From an uncultured Opitutia bacterium (GTDB lineage: Bacteria; Verrucomicrobiota; Verrucomicrobiia; Opitutales; Opitutaceae), in NCBI GenBank assembly GCA_903872505.1, contig CAIQKV010000059.1:1-44092 (forward strand): a stretch of DNA of 44,092 nt, written 5' to 3'. Positions 31,434 to 39,462 of this stretch are shown here, in pieces. Below the pieces are notes generated by a model that was given only the letters and a program-made list of their open reading frames with translations, searched no databases and had not been told where the DNA came from. The position numbers and the translations under genes are program-made. Position 1 is the first letter of the stretch; every line of letters starts with the position of its first letter.

Positions 31434-34223
31434 TTATTCGGACTCGACGCTGAACGGCACGATCACCCGCACGTTGGCCGGCTGGCCATGCTTGGTCCCG
31501 GGCTTGAACTTCCACTGGGCGGCGGCCTTCAGGCAGGCGGATGCGAGCGCGCGATCGGAACCGGGCATGACCACCAGGTCCTTGGTGCTGCCGTCGCGGG
31601 TGACGGTAAGCTCGATGTTGACCTGCCCGCTCTTGTTCGCCTGCCGGTACTCGTAGGGAATCTTCGGCTGCACGGTGGAGATGATCTTCGGCTGCTGGTC
31701 CAGTTCGCTCGAGAGGGAGATGTGATCGAACTTTTCCAGCTTCGCCGCCAACTCGACCGCCTGGCCGCCCACAATGCGGCCGGACAGCAGCTCCGGCGCA
31801 TAGCCCGCCAGCGCCACCTGGTAGGTGGCGTCGCCCGGCACTTGGTCGTTGAGCGTAAGCGGCGTGACCCCGAGGTTCACCCCGTCGCGCGTGACGGTCG
31901 CCCCGACGGGCGTGCTGGTGAGGGTGACGATCCCGTTGGGGAAGGACCATTTGGCCTGCGCCGTCGCGTTGCGTTCGATGGTGACCGGGGCCGTATGGGG
32001 CATCCAGCCGTCGCGCACAAACGTGACCGTGTAGTCACCGGGCGCGAGGTCCGTGAGGGTGGCCGGAGTGCGGCCGGTGCGCCGCGCGTCGGCCAGGACG
32101 ATCAGGGAGTTGGCGGGCCGCACCTCGTAGGAGACGCTGGCCGGCTCGGTGGTCAGCTCGAGCGAGCCGACGATCCGGACGAGCGAGATCAACCCGGGGT
32201 CGGTGACGGTGTCCTCCTTGATCTCGTACTCGAGCTGCACCGGGTCGTACAGGGGCAGCGTGATGGTCACGGGGTAGCGGCCGATCTTGATGTCGGAGAA
32301 CGTGGCGGGCGACGGGCGCGGCGGGAGGTTGCCGACGGTGATGGTCGCGCCGGCGGGATCCGTGGCGATGACCAGCGTGCCGCGTGCGTTGGCGAGGCGG
32401 GCGGCGGCCTGGGCGCGCGCGTCCTGCTCGGCGCGCTGGCGGCCGGCCTCGGACTCCGACAGGCGGCGCGCGCTTTCCTGCTCGAGCTTCCGGCGGGCGT
32501 CGGCCTCGGCCTTGGCCTGCAGCTCGAGCTTCTTGCGGGCTTCCGTCTCGGCCTGAAAGCGTTGCTCCGTCTTGGTCTTTTCCGCGGCCAGCCGCGCGTT
32601 TTCCTGGCGCTCGGACTGGATGTAATAGAACCCAGCCGCGACCAGCAGGACCGCGACCACGGTGGCGCCGAGCGCGAACTTGTTTTGGAAGAAACCGGCC
32701 GGAGCGGCGCTGGCCGGAGCCGGCGGCGTGACGACCGGTGCCGCGGGGCGCGGGGCCGGGGCGGCGGGGGCGGGAGTCGCGACCACTTTCGGGGCGGGCG
32801 CGGCGGGTTTCCCCGGGGTGGCGGGCTTGGGCGTGTAGCTGATGACGGGAGCGGGCGCGGCTGGACGGGGGGCGGGGACTGGCGCCGCGGTCCGGTTCAG
32901 GGCCTGCACGGGGGCTTCCTTGGTGCCGGCAAATTCGGGCAGGCGGCTGGCGACCGTGGCCGAGGCCACGGCGCGAGGGGCCGCGGCGGTGGCGGGAACG
33001 GCGGCCGCCGGTTTGATGGCGACCGGCGCGGCCGCCCGGGTGGCGCCCGCAAACTCCGGCGTGAACGTGGCGACGGCGGCCGCGGCCATGGCGGGCTGCC
33101 GCTCCGCGACCACCGGAACCGGCCGCAGGGGAGCGGCGGGTTTCGGCGCGGCCGCCACCGACACGGGGGCGGGGGAAGCGGCCGGGGACTTCGCCGCCGC
33201 CGGGGCGGCAATGGTGTCGAGCCGCAGCCACTCGGCCTGCCAGGGCGCGGGCGGAGCGGCCCGGTACGTGCCGGCAAACCGGAGAAAACCAAACCAGGCC
33301 GGCGAGACCACCGCCTCGAGCTCGGGGCTGGCGAAGGCCACCCCCGTCACTTGTGGGTCGGGCACGAACGCCGTGAGCCCGAGGGCCGCGGCGAGCTGGG
33401 TGGTGAACCACTGCTGCGTGGCGGGCAGCCCGGCGCACGCGAGCGCGACGGGCGCGTCGTGCCGGCCGCGCAGCGCGGCGAGTTCGGTCTTCAGCGCCAC
33501 GGCCAGCTGGCCCGCGATCTTGGCCCCGGTCTCGCTGTAGTCGTAGACGGGATTGAAGAACAGCTTCACGGCGGAGCCGCGGAATTTCAGGCCGAGCTCG
33601 GCCTGCACGGTCTCGGCAATGCGGTCGAGGTTGAGCGAGACGCGGCCGGCGGCGAGCACGCCGTCGCGGCTGACCAGCAGGGCGTGCGAGGCGAGCTCCC
33701 CGATTTCCAGCAGCCAGACAGGCGCGGTGACCGCGGCGGCGATGGCGCCGATGGAATTGAACGGGGCCGCCACGCTGCGGGCGGACTTCAGCTTCAGGGT
33801 GTCGAGCAGGGTGTTGGTCGCGGCCTGGCCCTCGGCCGAGGTGGCGGAGAGCAACCACGGCGTGGCGCCGGGCGCCGCGCCATCGCGGGCCTGCACGGCG
33901 GCGAGCCAGGCCGGCGCGAGGCCGTCGCCGAGCGATTGCGCGAGGGCGAGCTGCCGGGCACCGGACAGGCCGGGCTGGCGCTTGGCCTCATCCGCGTTCG
34001 CGAGATGCAGCTGCCGGGGCTTGGGGCGCAGGGCGCAGACGACCGTGGCGGACTCGGCGGCAAAGACCGCGCGGACGGCGGCGGCGAGCGCGGCGGGATC
34101 GGCGAGCGGAACCTCCTGCAGCGCCTCGAGGCGGAGCGGCTGCGTGCCGGCCGCGCCGCGGGCGAGGACCAGCGAGAAATCGGTTTGCTCGAGAAAACAG
34201 ACGGAGTCGGGGGACGTGGGCAT
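31434..34223 (-). CDS. Envelope-spanning protein: actin-like N-terminus, TM, coiled coil, PEGA repeats, TonB C-terminal domain
   Basis: A 929-residue protein. Residues about 1-350 read like an ASKHA/PilM-type domain: VWLLEIGELASHALLVSRDG, then AETVQAELGLKFRGSAVKLF and VALACAGLPATQQWFT. An Ala/Pro-rich linker (about 350-505) leads to one membrane helix (about 511-532, ALGATVVAVLLVAAGFYYI). A short coiled coil (534-605) is followed by three PEGA-like beta domains starting near 611, 686 and 764 (ATDPAGATITVGN; TTEPASVSYEV; TSTPVGATVTRDG). A TonB C-terminal domain (about 848-929, ELTVTRDGSTKDLVVMPGSD) ends it. So the N-terminal domain is cytoplasmic and the rest periplasmic. I know of no named protein with this order. 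It is divergent from the receiver/coiled-coil gene. Confidence 0.75.
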   Translation of the reverse strand: MPTSPDSVCFLEQTDFSLVLARGAAGTQPLRLEALQEVPLADPAALAAAVRAVFAAESATVVCALRPKPRQLHLANADEAKRQPGLSGARQLALAQSLGDGLAPAWLAAVQARDGAAPGATPWLLSATSAEGQAATNTLLDTLKLKSARSVAAPFNSIGAIAAAVTAPVWLLEIGELASHALLVSRDGVLAAGRVSLNLDRIAETVQAELGLKFRGSAVKLFFNPVYDYSETGAKIAGQLAVALKTELAALRGRHDAPVALACAGLPATQQWFTTQLAAALGLTAFVPDPQVTGVAFASPELEAVVSPAWFGFLRFAGTYRAAPPAPWQAEWLRLDTIAAPAAAKSPAASPAPVSVAAAPKPAAPLRPVPVVAERQPAMAAAAVATFTPEFAGATRAAAPVAIKPAAAVPATAAAPRAVASATVASRLPEFAGTKEAPVQALNRTAAPVPAPRPAAPAPVISYTPKPATPGKPAAPAPKVVATPAPAAPAPRPAAPVVTPPAPASAAPAGFFQNKFALGATVVAVLLVAAGFYYIQSERQENARLAAEKTKTEQRFQAETEARKKLELQAKAEADARRKLEQESARRLSESEAGRQRAEQDARAQAAARLANARGTLVIATDPAGATITVGNLPPRPSPATFSDIKIGRYPVTITLPLYDPVQLEYEIKEDTVTDPGLISLVRIVGSLELTTEPASVSYEVRPANSLIVLADARRTGRTPATLTDLAPGDYTVTFVRDGWMPHTAPVTIERNATAQAKWSFPNGIVTLTSTPVGATVTRDGVNLGVTPLTLNDQVPGDATYQVALAGYAPELLSGRIVGGQAVELAAKLEKFDHISLSSELDQQPKIISTVQPKIPYEYRQANKSGQVNIELTVTRDGSTKDLVVMPGSDRALASACLKAAAQWKFKPGTKHGQPANVRVIVPFSVESE

Positions 34224-34352
34224 GGCGCAGGGAGTGGTTGGGGGGAAGGGGAGAAAAGGCTTTCGTGGATACAAAATCGAGAGTGAGTAGGGGCTCCGCG
34301 GTTTTTTTACCGGATATTGACCACCGCGTGCTGGAGTTCTTTTCAGGCGTTT

Positions 34353-34361
34353 TGCTATGTT
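34353..34361 (+). promoter_or_regulatory. Possible extended -10 promoter element
   Basis: TGC-TATGTT fits an extended -10 (TGn then TATnnT-like) about 45 bp before the start at 34406. A TTGACC at 34317 is too far upstream (33 bp) to serve as its -35. Weak evidence. Confidence 0.25.
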
Positions 34362-34405
34362 GCGCGTCCCACGGTTGAAGTTCAGCCGGGGACAACCACC
34401 CCCCC

Positions 34406-36697
34406 ATGTCCGCAAAAATTCTTCTTGCCCGGAAACTCCGCAACGAGACGCGTGCCCATTCCATCCTCGTCGGCGACACGGGTTTTTACTGGCGCGACCT
34501 GCCGGCCGAGGAGGATCTGCTCGCCGAGCTGCGCGGGGAAAGATTCTCGCTAATCATTGTCGATACCCGCGACCTGGCCGACGATCCGCTGGCCTTCGTC
34601 GAGTCGCTCCGCCGCTGGCAGAAGGACACGCCCGTGCTGGTGGTGAGCGAGCAGCTGGCGCTGGAGAACGTGATCCGGGCCATCCGCGTCGGCGTGAAGG
34701 ACCTGTTTCATCCGCCGATTGATCTCCGGGCGATGGTGGAGCGCATTTACGCGGTCCTGAAGCCCGAGCTGCCCACGACCCGCACGGCGCGGCTGGACGA
34801 ATGGCGCGAATTGACGGTGCAGCTGACGGAGAGCGATGCGCCGCCGCCGGTGCATGGTTCCCGCGGAGCATGGCCGGGCAGCGCGTCGCCGATGCCCGAG
34901 CCCACCGGGGAAACCAACCGGATGCCCGCGGACCAGCGGCCCGCGGAGGAGACGATTGCCGAGGCCCGGGCGCGGCAGGCGGAGCTCGAGCAGGAAGTTG
35001 CCCGGCTCAAGGCCGCCCGGCCCGCCGCCGGCGAATCGCCCAAGGCCCCCGCGGCCAGCCAACTCGAGGGCGAGCTGGCCGCCGAGCGGGAGAAGCTCGA
35101 GACCGAGCAGCAGCTGCTGGCCCAGCAGCGGAAGAAGCTGGATGCCGAAAACTCGGCGCGGAAGTCCGCGGAGACCGCGGCCCGCGCGGAGCAGGCCGCC
35201 CGCGAGCAGGCGCTGGCGGAAAAGGCCCGGTCACTGGCCGCCGCCCAGGAGAAATTTCAGAATGAGATGCTGCAGCTGACGGAGGAGAAATCCCGGCTGG
35301 AAGAGGCCCTGGCGGCCGCCGGCGAGATGGAGGCCTCCCAGAAGGAGAACGAGGCCAAGCTGAAGAAGTTGGTGATCGAGCAGGTGGCGCTGACCAAGGT
35401 GCGGGAGAAACTCGAGCGCGACAGCGCAGCCTGGCAGGAGGCGCGGACCAAGTCCGAGGCCGAGCTCGCCCGGCGGGAGCAGGCGGCAGCGCAGTCGACG
35501 GCGGCCAACGAAAACCTCGCGGCCGAGCTGGAGAAACTGGAGGCGACGCAGCTGATCCTGCGGCAATCGACGGTGAAGCTGGAATCCGAACAGGCGGCGT
35601 GGGCGAAGACCCAGGCGGCCGCCCAGGCGGAGCGGGCCAAGGCCGAGGCGGAGCTGGCGCGGCGCGAGCAAGCGGCGGCGTCGGCCAAGGCGGCCAGCGA
35701 AAATCTGGCGGCCGAGCAGGAGAAACTGGAGACCGCGCAACTGATGCTGAAGCAGGCGACGGCCAAGCTGGAAACGGAACGGGCGGCGTGGGCCAAGACC
35801 CAGGCGGCTTCCCAGGCCGAGCGGGCCAAGGCCGAGGCGGAGCTGGCCCGGCGGGAGCAGGCGGTCGCGCAGGCGCAGGTGGCCGCAGAGAATCTTGCGG
35901 CCGAGCTGGAAAAACTGGAGACGGCGCAACTGATGCTGAAGCAGGCGACGGCCAAGCTGGAAGCGGAGCGGGCGGCGTTGCACAAGCTGCAGGCCGCCCA
36001 GCAGGAGGCGGCCGCCCGCACGGCGGCGGCCGAGGCGGAGCTGGCCAAGGCGCGGTCGGCGCTGGCTGCGAAGGAAAAACTTCAGGCCGAGGCGGCGGAG
36101 AAACTCGCGGCCGAGCAGGAAAAATGGGAGTCCGAGCGGCTGGTCGCGCTGCAGGTGCAGGCGAAGTTCGCGAAGGACCGGGAGGCGATGGACAAGGCCG
36201 CGGCCGCGCAAAAGGCGGAAGCGGAACAGCTCAAGGGCAAGCGCGAGCAGTTCGCCGCCGAGCACCGGAAGGCCGCGGAGGAACTCGCCGGACGCGAGGA
36301 TCAGCTGGCGCGGCGCGAGAAGGAGCTGGAGCCCAAGAAGCTGGAGCTCGCCGCCGCGCGGGAAAAATTGGAGGAGGAGCAACTGCTGGTGAAGCAGGCG
36401 CTGGCGAAGGCCGCGGGCGCGCGGAACGAGGCCGAGACTTTGCGGACGGAGCTGCAGCAGCAGGTGCGCGAGCTCGCCGACAAGGAATCCGCCTTGCAGG
36501 AGGCCGAAGTGTCGGTGCAGACCCAGGCGGCGCAGAACCAGAAGACCTTGGCGCAGATTGAGCAGGTCCGCGTGGCCCAGGCGGCCGACAAGGTTGCGTT
36601 GGAGCAGGAGACGGCGGCACTGGCCGAGCGCGTCTGGCAATTCGAGACGAAGCAGAAGCAGTTCAAGGACCAGATGAAGCAGCTGCTCGCGAGCTGA
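34406..36697 (+). CDS. CheY-like receiver domain fused to a very long coiled coil
   Basis: A 763-residue protein. Residues 1-120 form a receiver-like domain: the likely phospho-acceptor is D53 in SLIIVDTRDLADD, with Ser81 in VLVVSEQ and K98 in GVKDLFHPP at the switch positions. The usual pair of acidic residues after the first strand is not evident (KILLARKLRN), so phosphorylation may be lost or altered. A Pro-rich stretch (about 140-180) leads to an Ala/Glu/Lys/Gln-rich coiled coil from about 190 to the end, with three tandem 63-residue units. There is no output domain. It probably acts as a structural or scaffolding protein controlled by the receiver. It is divergent from the PEGA/TonB gene, 182 bp apart. 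Confidence 0.8.
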   Translation: MSAKILLARKLRNETRAHSILVGDTGFYWRDLPAEEDLLAELRGERFSLIIVDTRDLADDPLAFVESLRRWQKDTPVLVVSEQLALENVIRAIRVGVKDLFHPPIDLRAMVERIYAVLKPELPTTRTARLDEWRELTVQLTESDAPPPVHGSRGAWPGSASPMPEPTGETNRMPADQRPAEETIAEARARQAELEQEVARLKAARPAAGESPKAPAASQLEGELAAEREKLETEQQLLAQQRKKLDAENSARKSAETAARAEQAAREQALAEKARSLAAAQEKFQNEMLQLTEEKSRLEEALAAAGEMEASQKENEAKLKKLVIEQVALTKVREKLERDSAAWQEARTKSEAELARREQAAAQSTAANENLAAELEKLEATQLILRQSTVKLESEQAAWAKTQAAAQAERAKAEAELARREQAAASAKAASENLAAEQEKLETAQLMLKQATAKLETERAAWAKTQAASQAERAKAEAELARREQAVAQAQVAAENLAAELEKLETAQLMLKQATAKLEAERAALHKLQAAQQEAAARTAAAEAELAKARSALAAKEKLQAEAAEKLAAEQEKWESERLVALQVQAKFAKDREAMDKAAAAQKAEAEQLKGKREQFAAEHRKAAEELAGREDQLARREKELEPKKLELAAAREKLEEEQLLVKQALAKAAGARNEAETLRTELQQQVRELADKESALQEAEVSVQTQAAQNQKTLAQIEQVRVAQAADKVALEQETAALAERVWQFETKQKQFKDQMKQLLAS
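35453..36019 (+). repeat. Three tandem 189-bp units in the coiled coil
   Basis: The words gccgaggcggagctggc and aactgatgctgaagcaggcg recur with 189-bp (63-codon) spacing, with units starting near 35453, 35642 and 35831. Units two and three are the most alike, so the duplication is recent relative to the first. Confidence 0.85.
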
Positions 36698-36708
36698 GCG
36701 GGCGGCGG

Positions 36709-36796
36709 GACGGGTCTCCTGACCCGTGGTCTCCAAAAATCAAGGGTCGCCCGCCGTCGCCAAGGCTATGGCGGGCAGGGGAGACCCGGGCCACTT
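36709..36796. repeat. Two-arm repeat, family C, with interrupted right arm
   Basis: The left arm gacgggtctcctgacccgtg (36709-36728) matches the family C arm at 6906-6925. The right arm is split: caagggtc at 36741-36748 and ggagacccgggccac ending at about 36794, with a 31-bp palindrome between them. Joined, they match the intact right arm at 6949-6972. Confidence 0.75.
36749..36779. mobile_element. 31-bp palindromic insert nested in a family C repeat
   Basis: cccgccgtcgccaaggctat followed by ggcgggcagg; outer cccgcc pairs with ggcggg. A copy with 29 of 31 identical bases lies at 38300-38330 inside the mhqD-like gene. It is too short to encode anything and would move as a non-autonomous element. 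Confidence 0.65.
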
Positions 36797-36847
36797 CCGA
36801 TTACCCGCTTTGCAAGCCGGGCGCCGTGACCCATGGTCTTGGGCGGG

Positions 36848-37708
36848 ATGGAATTCATCGATACCCACGTCCACCTGTTTTATCCGGAGCATTTTTCCTA
36901 TGAGTGGTGCGCGGAGGTGCCGGTGTTGAACCGCGCTTTCCGCCTTGAGGACTATCGCGCTGCCGCGGCCAAGGCGCCGGCGGGCACCCGCATCCAATCA
37001 ATGATTTTCATGGAGGCGGACGTGCCCGCGGTCCAGCAGGAGGCGGAGGCGGCATTTTTTTCGCAGCTGGCCGGGGAAGATCGTGGGGTGCCATCACTGA
37101 CCGCTGTCATTGCCTCCGCCTGGCCGGAATCCGCGGATTTTTCCGCGCAACTGGCACGGTATTCGCGCGATCCCCGCGTCCGCGGCCTGCGACGGGTCCT
37201 GCACCCGATGCCGGACGATCTGTCGCAATCACCCCGGTTTGCGGAAAATCTCCGCCGGCTGGCCGGGAGCGGGCTGACCTTCGATCTCTGCCTGCGTCCG
37301 CACCTGATCCCCGCGGTGACCGGGCTGATGGCGCGCTGCCCGGCAACGCAGTTCGTGCTCGACCATTGCGGCGTGCCCAACATCGCGGGCGGCGAACTCG
37401 ACCCATGGCGGACCGACCTTCGCCAGCTCGCGGCGCAGCCCAACGTGACCTGCAAGTTCTCCGGGCTGGCCAGCGTTTGTGATCCGGCGCGGCCGATGAC
37501 GCCGCAGGTACGGCCATATTTCGAGCATTGCCTGGAATGCTTCGGGCCGGATCGAATCATGTGGGGCAGCGACTGGCCGGTGTGCAACCTGACGTTTGAC
37601 CTGGCGACGTGGCTGCAAACAACGGCGGAACTGCTTGGTGGCCTGAGCGGGCCCGAGCGCGCCGCCATCGCGATCGGCACCGCGCAACGGATCTACCGGC
37701 TGGCCTAG
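36848..37708 (+). CDS. Amidohydrolase family protein (lactonase / 2-pyrone-4,6-dicarboxylate hydrolase-like)
   Basis: A 286-residue TIM-barrel hydrolase of the Amidohydro_2 group. The HxH metal motif is near the start (FIDTHVHLFYP), then DHCGVPNI and the catalytic Asp in MWGSDWPVCNLT. Relatives are L-fucono- and L-rhamnono-lactonases and PDC hydrolases, all acting on cyclic esters. I prefer the ATG at 36848, which starts the protein at MEFIDTHVH as usual. An in-frame ATG at 36833 lies five codons upstream, near repeat DNA. The stop overlaps the mhqD-like stop by 3 bp in convergent orientation. Confidence 0.85.
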   Translation: MEFIDTHVHLFYPEHFSYEWCAEVPVLNRAFRLEDYRAAAAKAPAGTRIQSMIFMEADVPAVQQEAEAAFFSQLAGEDRGVPSLTAVIASAWPESADFSAQLARYSRDPRVRGLRRVLHPMPDDLSQSPRFAENLRRLAGSGLTFDLCLRPHLIPAVTGLMARCPATQFVLDHCGVPNIAGGELDPWRTDLRQLAAQPNVTCKFSGLASVCDPARPMTPQVRPYFEHCLECFGPDRIMWGSDWPVCNLTFDLATWLQTTAELLGGLSGPERAAIAIGTAQRIYRLA

Positions 37709-38373
37709 TCGGTCACGGGTCGCGAGAAATTTGCCTGACGGTCCCGGAAAAAAGCCTGCGTTGCGGCGATGTCGCTCGCGGCCAGGTTGTGGCCGGCAGC
37801 GGCGGCGTGCAGGGTGACGGCGGCGCCGCCGGCGCGGAGCATGGCGGCCAGCCGCGGCGGATGGTCGTTCGGCACGATCGGGTCCCGCGAGCCACTGGCG
37901 ATGAGGACGCGCTTGCCGGCGAGGGTGCCGGCGGGGGCCGGCTGGTCGAGCACCACCATGGGCCGGAGGAGCACGGCAGCGCCGAGGGATTCCGGGCGGA
38001 GCTGAAGGAGGGTGGCGGCGATGTTGGCGCCGTTGGAGAAGCCCACCGCGACCAGCTGCTTTCGGTCGAACCCATGGTGATCGGCCGCGGCGGCGATGAA
38101 GTCCGCCAGCGCCTGCGTGCGGCGCGTGACCTCGGCGGGATCGAAGACGCCCTCGGCGAGCCGCGCGAAAAAGCGCCGGGCCCCGTGCTCGCTGACATCG
38201 CCGCGCGGACTGAGGAGCGCGGAACCCGGCGAAAGCGTGCGGCCGAGCTCGAGCAAGTCGCGTTCATCGCCGCCCGTGCCGTGCAGGAGCAGCAGCGGCC
38301 CCGCCGTCGCCAAGCCGATGGCGGGCAGGGCGGCTGGTTCGAAAATGTAGCTGTAAGAGTTGAGCTCGCCCAT
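37705..38373 (-). CDS. mhqD: MhqD-like carboxylesterase / phospholipase
   Basis: A 222-residue alpha/beta hydrolase. The oxyanion loop is LLLLHGTGGDERDLL, the nucleophile elbow GFSNGANIAAT carries the Ser, the Asp is in ASGSRDPIVPNDH, and the His is in AAAGHNLAASD. It fits the carboxylesterase/phospholipase group that includes MhqD. It is directly downstream of a ring-cleaving VOC dioxygenase (mhqO-like), with 11 bp between them, as in the Bacillus subtilis mhqOD arrangement for quinone and electrophile stress. Residues about 15-24 (LPAIGLATAG) are encoded by a palindromic repeat at 38300-38330 that has an intergenic copy. Confidence 0.78.
   Translation of the reverse strand: MGELNSYSYIFEPAALPAIGLATAGPLLLLHGTGGDERDLLELGRTLSPGSALLSPRGDVSEHGARRFFARLAEGVFDPAEVTRRTQALADFIAAAADHHGFDRKQLVAVGFSNGANIAATLLQLRPESLGAAVLLRPMVVLDQPAPAGTLAGKRVLIASGSRDPIVPNDHPPRLAAMLRAGGAAVTLHAAAAGHNLAASDIAATQAFFRDRQANFSRPVTD
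38300..38330. mobile_element. Second copy of the 31-bp palindrome, inside mhqD
   Basis: cccgccgtcgccaagccgat followed by ggcgggcaggg, with two mismatches to 36750-36780. It is translated in frame on the minus strand as part of the non-conserved N-terminus, just before the first core strand of the hydrolase. Confidence 0.7.
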
Positions 38374-38384
38374 GACAGCAGCGG

Positions 38385-39314
38385 CTAGCGGAGCGGGGGC
38401 AGGGCGGCCTCGATCTCGGCCCGGTGCGGCTCGAGCCGGGGCGGCAGGCCCAGCCGGGTGCCGAGGCTTGCGACCGGCTCGTCGATCGCGAAGCCGGGTT
38501 GGTCCGTGGCGATTTCAAACAGCACGCCGCCGGGCTCGCGGTAGTAGATGGACTTGAAATAGGCGCGATCGACCACGGGACTCACCGCGAGGCCGCGGGA
38601 TTCCAGGGTGGCCAGGGCGGTTTCCTGGGCGGGATCGTCCGGGGTGCGAAACGCGACGTGGTGGATTGTGCCGGCGCCGCTCAGGCCGCGCGGCAGGGTT
38701 GGATCGGTCAGCAGGTCGACATACGTGCCCGGTCCGCCGGCGGCCACGGTGTAGCGCGTGCGCGGGCCGGACTGCGCCACCTGGCGGTAGCCCATGGTCC
38801 CGGTGAGCAGGGTGGAAGTGGCCTGGGCCTCGACCAAGCCCAGCGTCGTGCCGTGGAAGCCGCGAAGGGCGGAGGCCGCCGGCACTTCCGGTGACGGTGC
38901 CGGGGCGCGCGGATCCGGCTCGGCGGTGGCGATGAGTTCCAGCCGGAGGCCGTCGGGATCAAACAGCGTGAGGACCTGTTCACCGAAGCGCGTTTCAAGT
39001 GCGCCATGTTTCACGCCGAGGCGGGCGAGCCGGGTCTGCCAGAAGGGCAGGGAGCCGGCCGGCACCGAGTAGGCGGTCGCATAGGCCTGGCCGTGGCCGG
39101 GGCGCCCGACGCGGATCCCCGCCCACGGGAAAAACGTGAGGATCGTGCCCGGGGAGCCGGCGTAGTCGCCGTAGTAGAGGTGATACGTGCCGGGGTCGTC
39201 TTGGTTGACGGATTTTTTGACGAAGCGCAGGCCGAGCACGCGGGTGTAGAAATCGAGGTTCGTCCGCGGATCGGACGCGATGGCGGTGATGTGATGGAGA
39301 CCGAGCAGGTTCAT
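38385..39314 (-). CDS. mhqO: Ring-cleaving dioxygenase, VOC family (MhqO-like)
   Basis: A 309-residue protein with two VOC modules. LGLHHITAIASDPRTNLDFY carries the first metal His. TYHLYYGDYAGSPGTILTFF follows, then the second module with AGTIHHVAFRTPDD and GGVLFEIATDQPGF, giving a His and a Glu ligand. This is the pattern of MhqO/MhqA-type proteins linked to hydroquinone and electrophile resistance. The ATG at 39314 gives MNLLGLHHITAI; another in-frame ATG at 39377 would add 21 residues without family similarity. It is followed by the mhqD-like esterase. No MarR-type mhqR regulator is adjacent. Confidence 0.85.
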   Translation of the reverse strand: MNLLGLHHITAIASDPRTNLDFYTRVLGLRFVKKSVNQDDPGTYHLYYGDYAGSPGTILTFFPWAGIRVGRPGHGQAYATAYSVPAGSLPFWQTRLARLGVKHGALETRFGEQVLTLFDPDGLRLELIATAEPDPRAPAPSPEVPAASALRGFHGTTLGLVEAQATSTLLTGTMGYRQVAQSGPRTRYTVAAGGPGTYVDLLTDPTLPRGLSGAGTIHHVAFRTPDDPAQETALATLESRGLAVSPVVDRAYFKSIYYREPGGVLFEIATDQPGFAIDEPVASLGTRLGLPPRLEPHRAEIEAALPPLR

Positions 39315-39462
39315 GATGGCGGTGCGGGTGGGGGAGGCGGTGAGCCCAAGTTTTGGGCCGGCGGTGAACGTAGTCATGCCGGTTCAACCCGCAACCGGCG
39401 GGCCGCGTTTCACCCGGCGGGAGGCCAAGCCGCGGGCGTACGCTGGCGGCGTCCGCCGCGGC

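Noticed and set aside
34317..34361. TTGACC (34317) plus TATGTT (34356) as a sigma-70 promoter
   Set aside because: Spacing of 33 bp is far beyond the usual 16-18 bp; only the extended -10 reading is kept, at low confidence.
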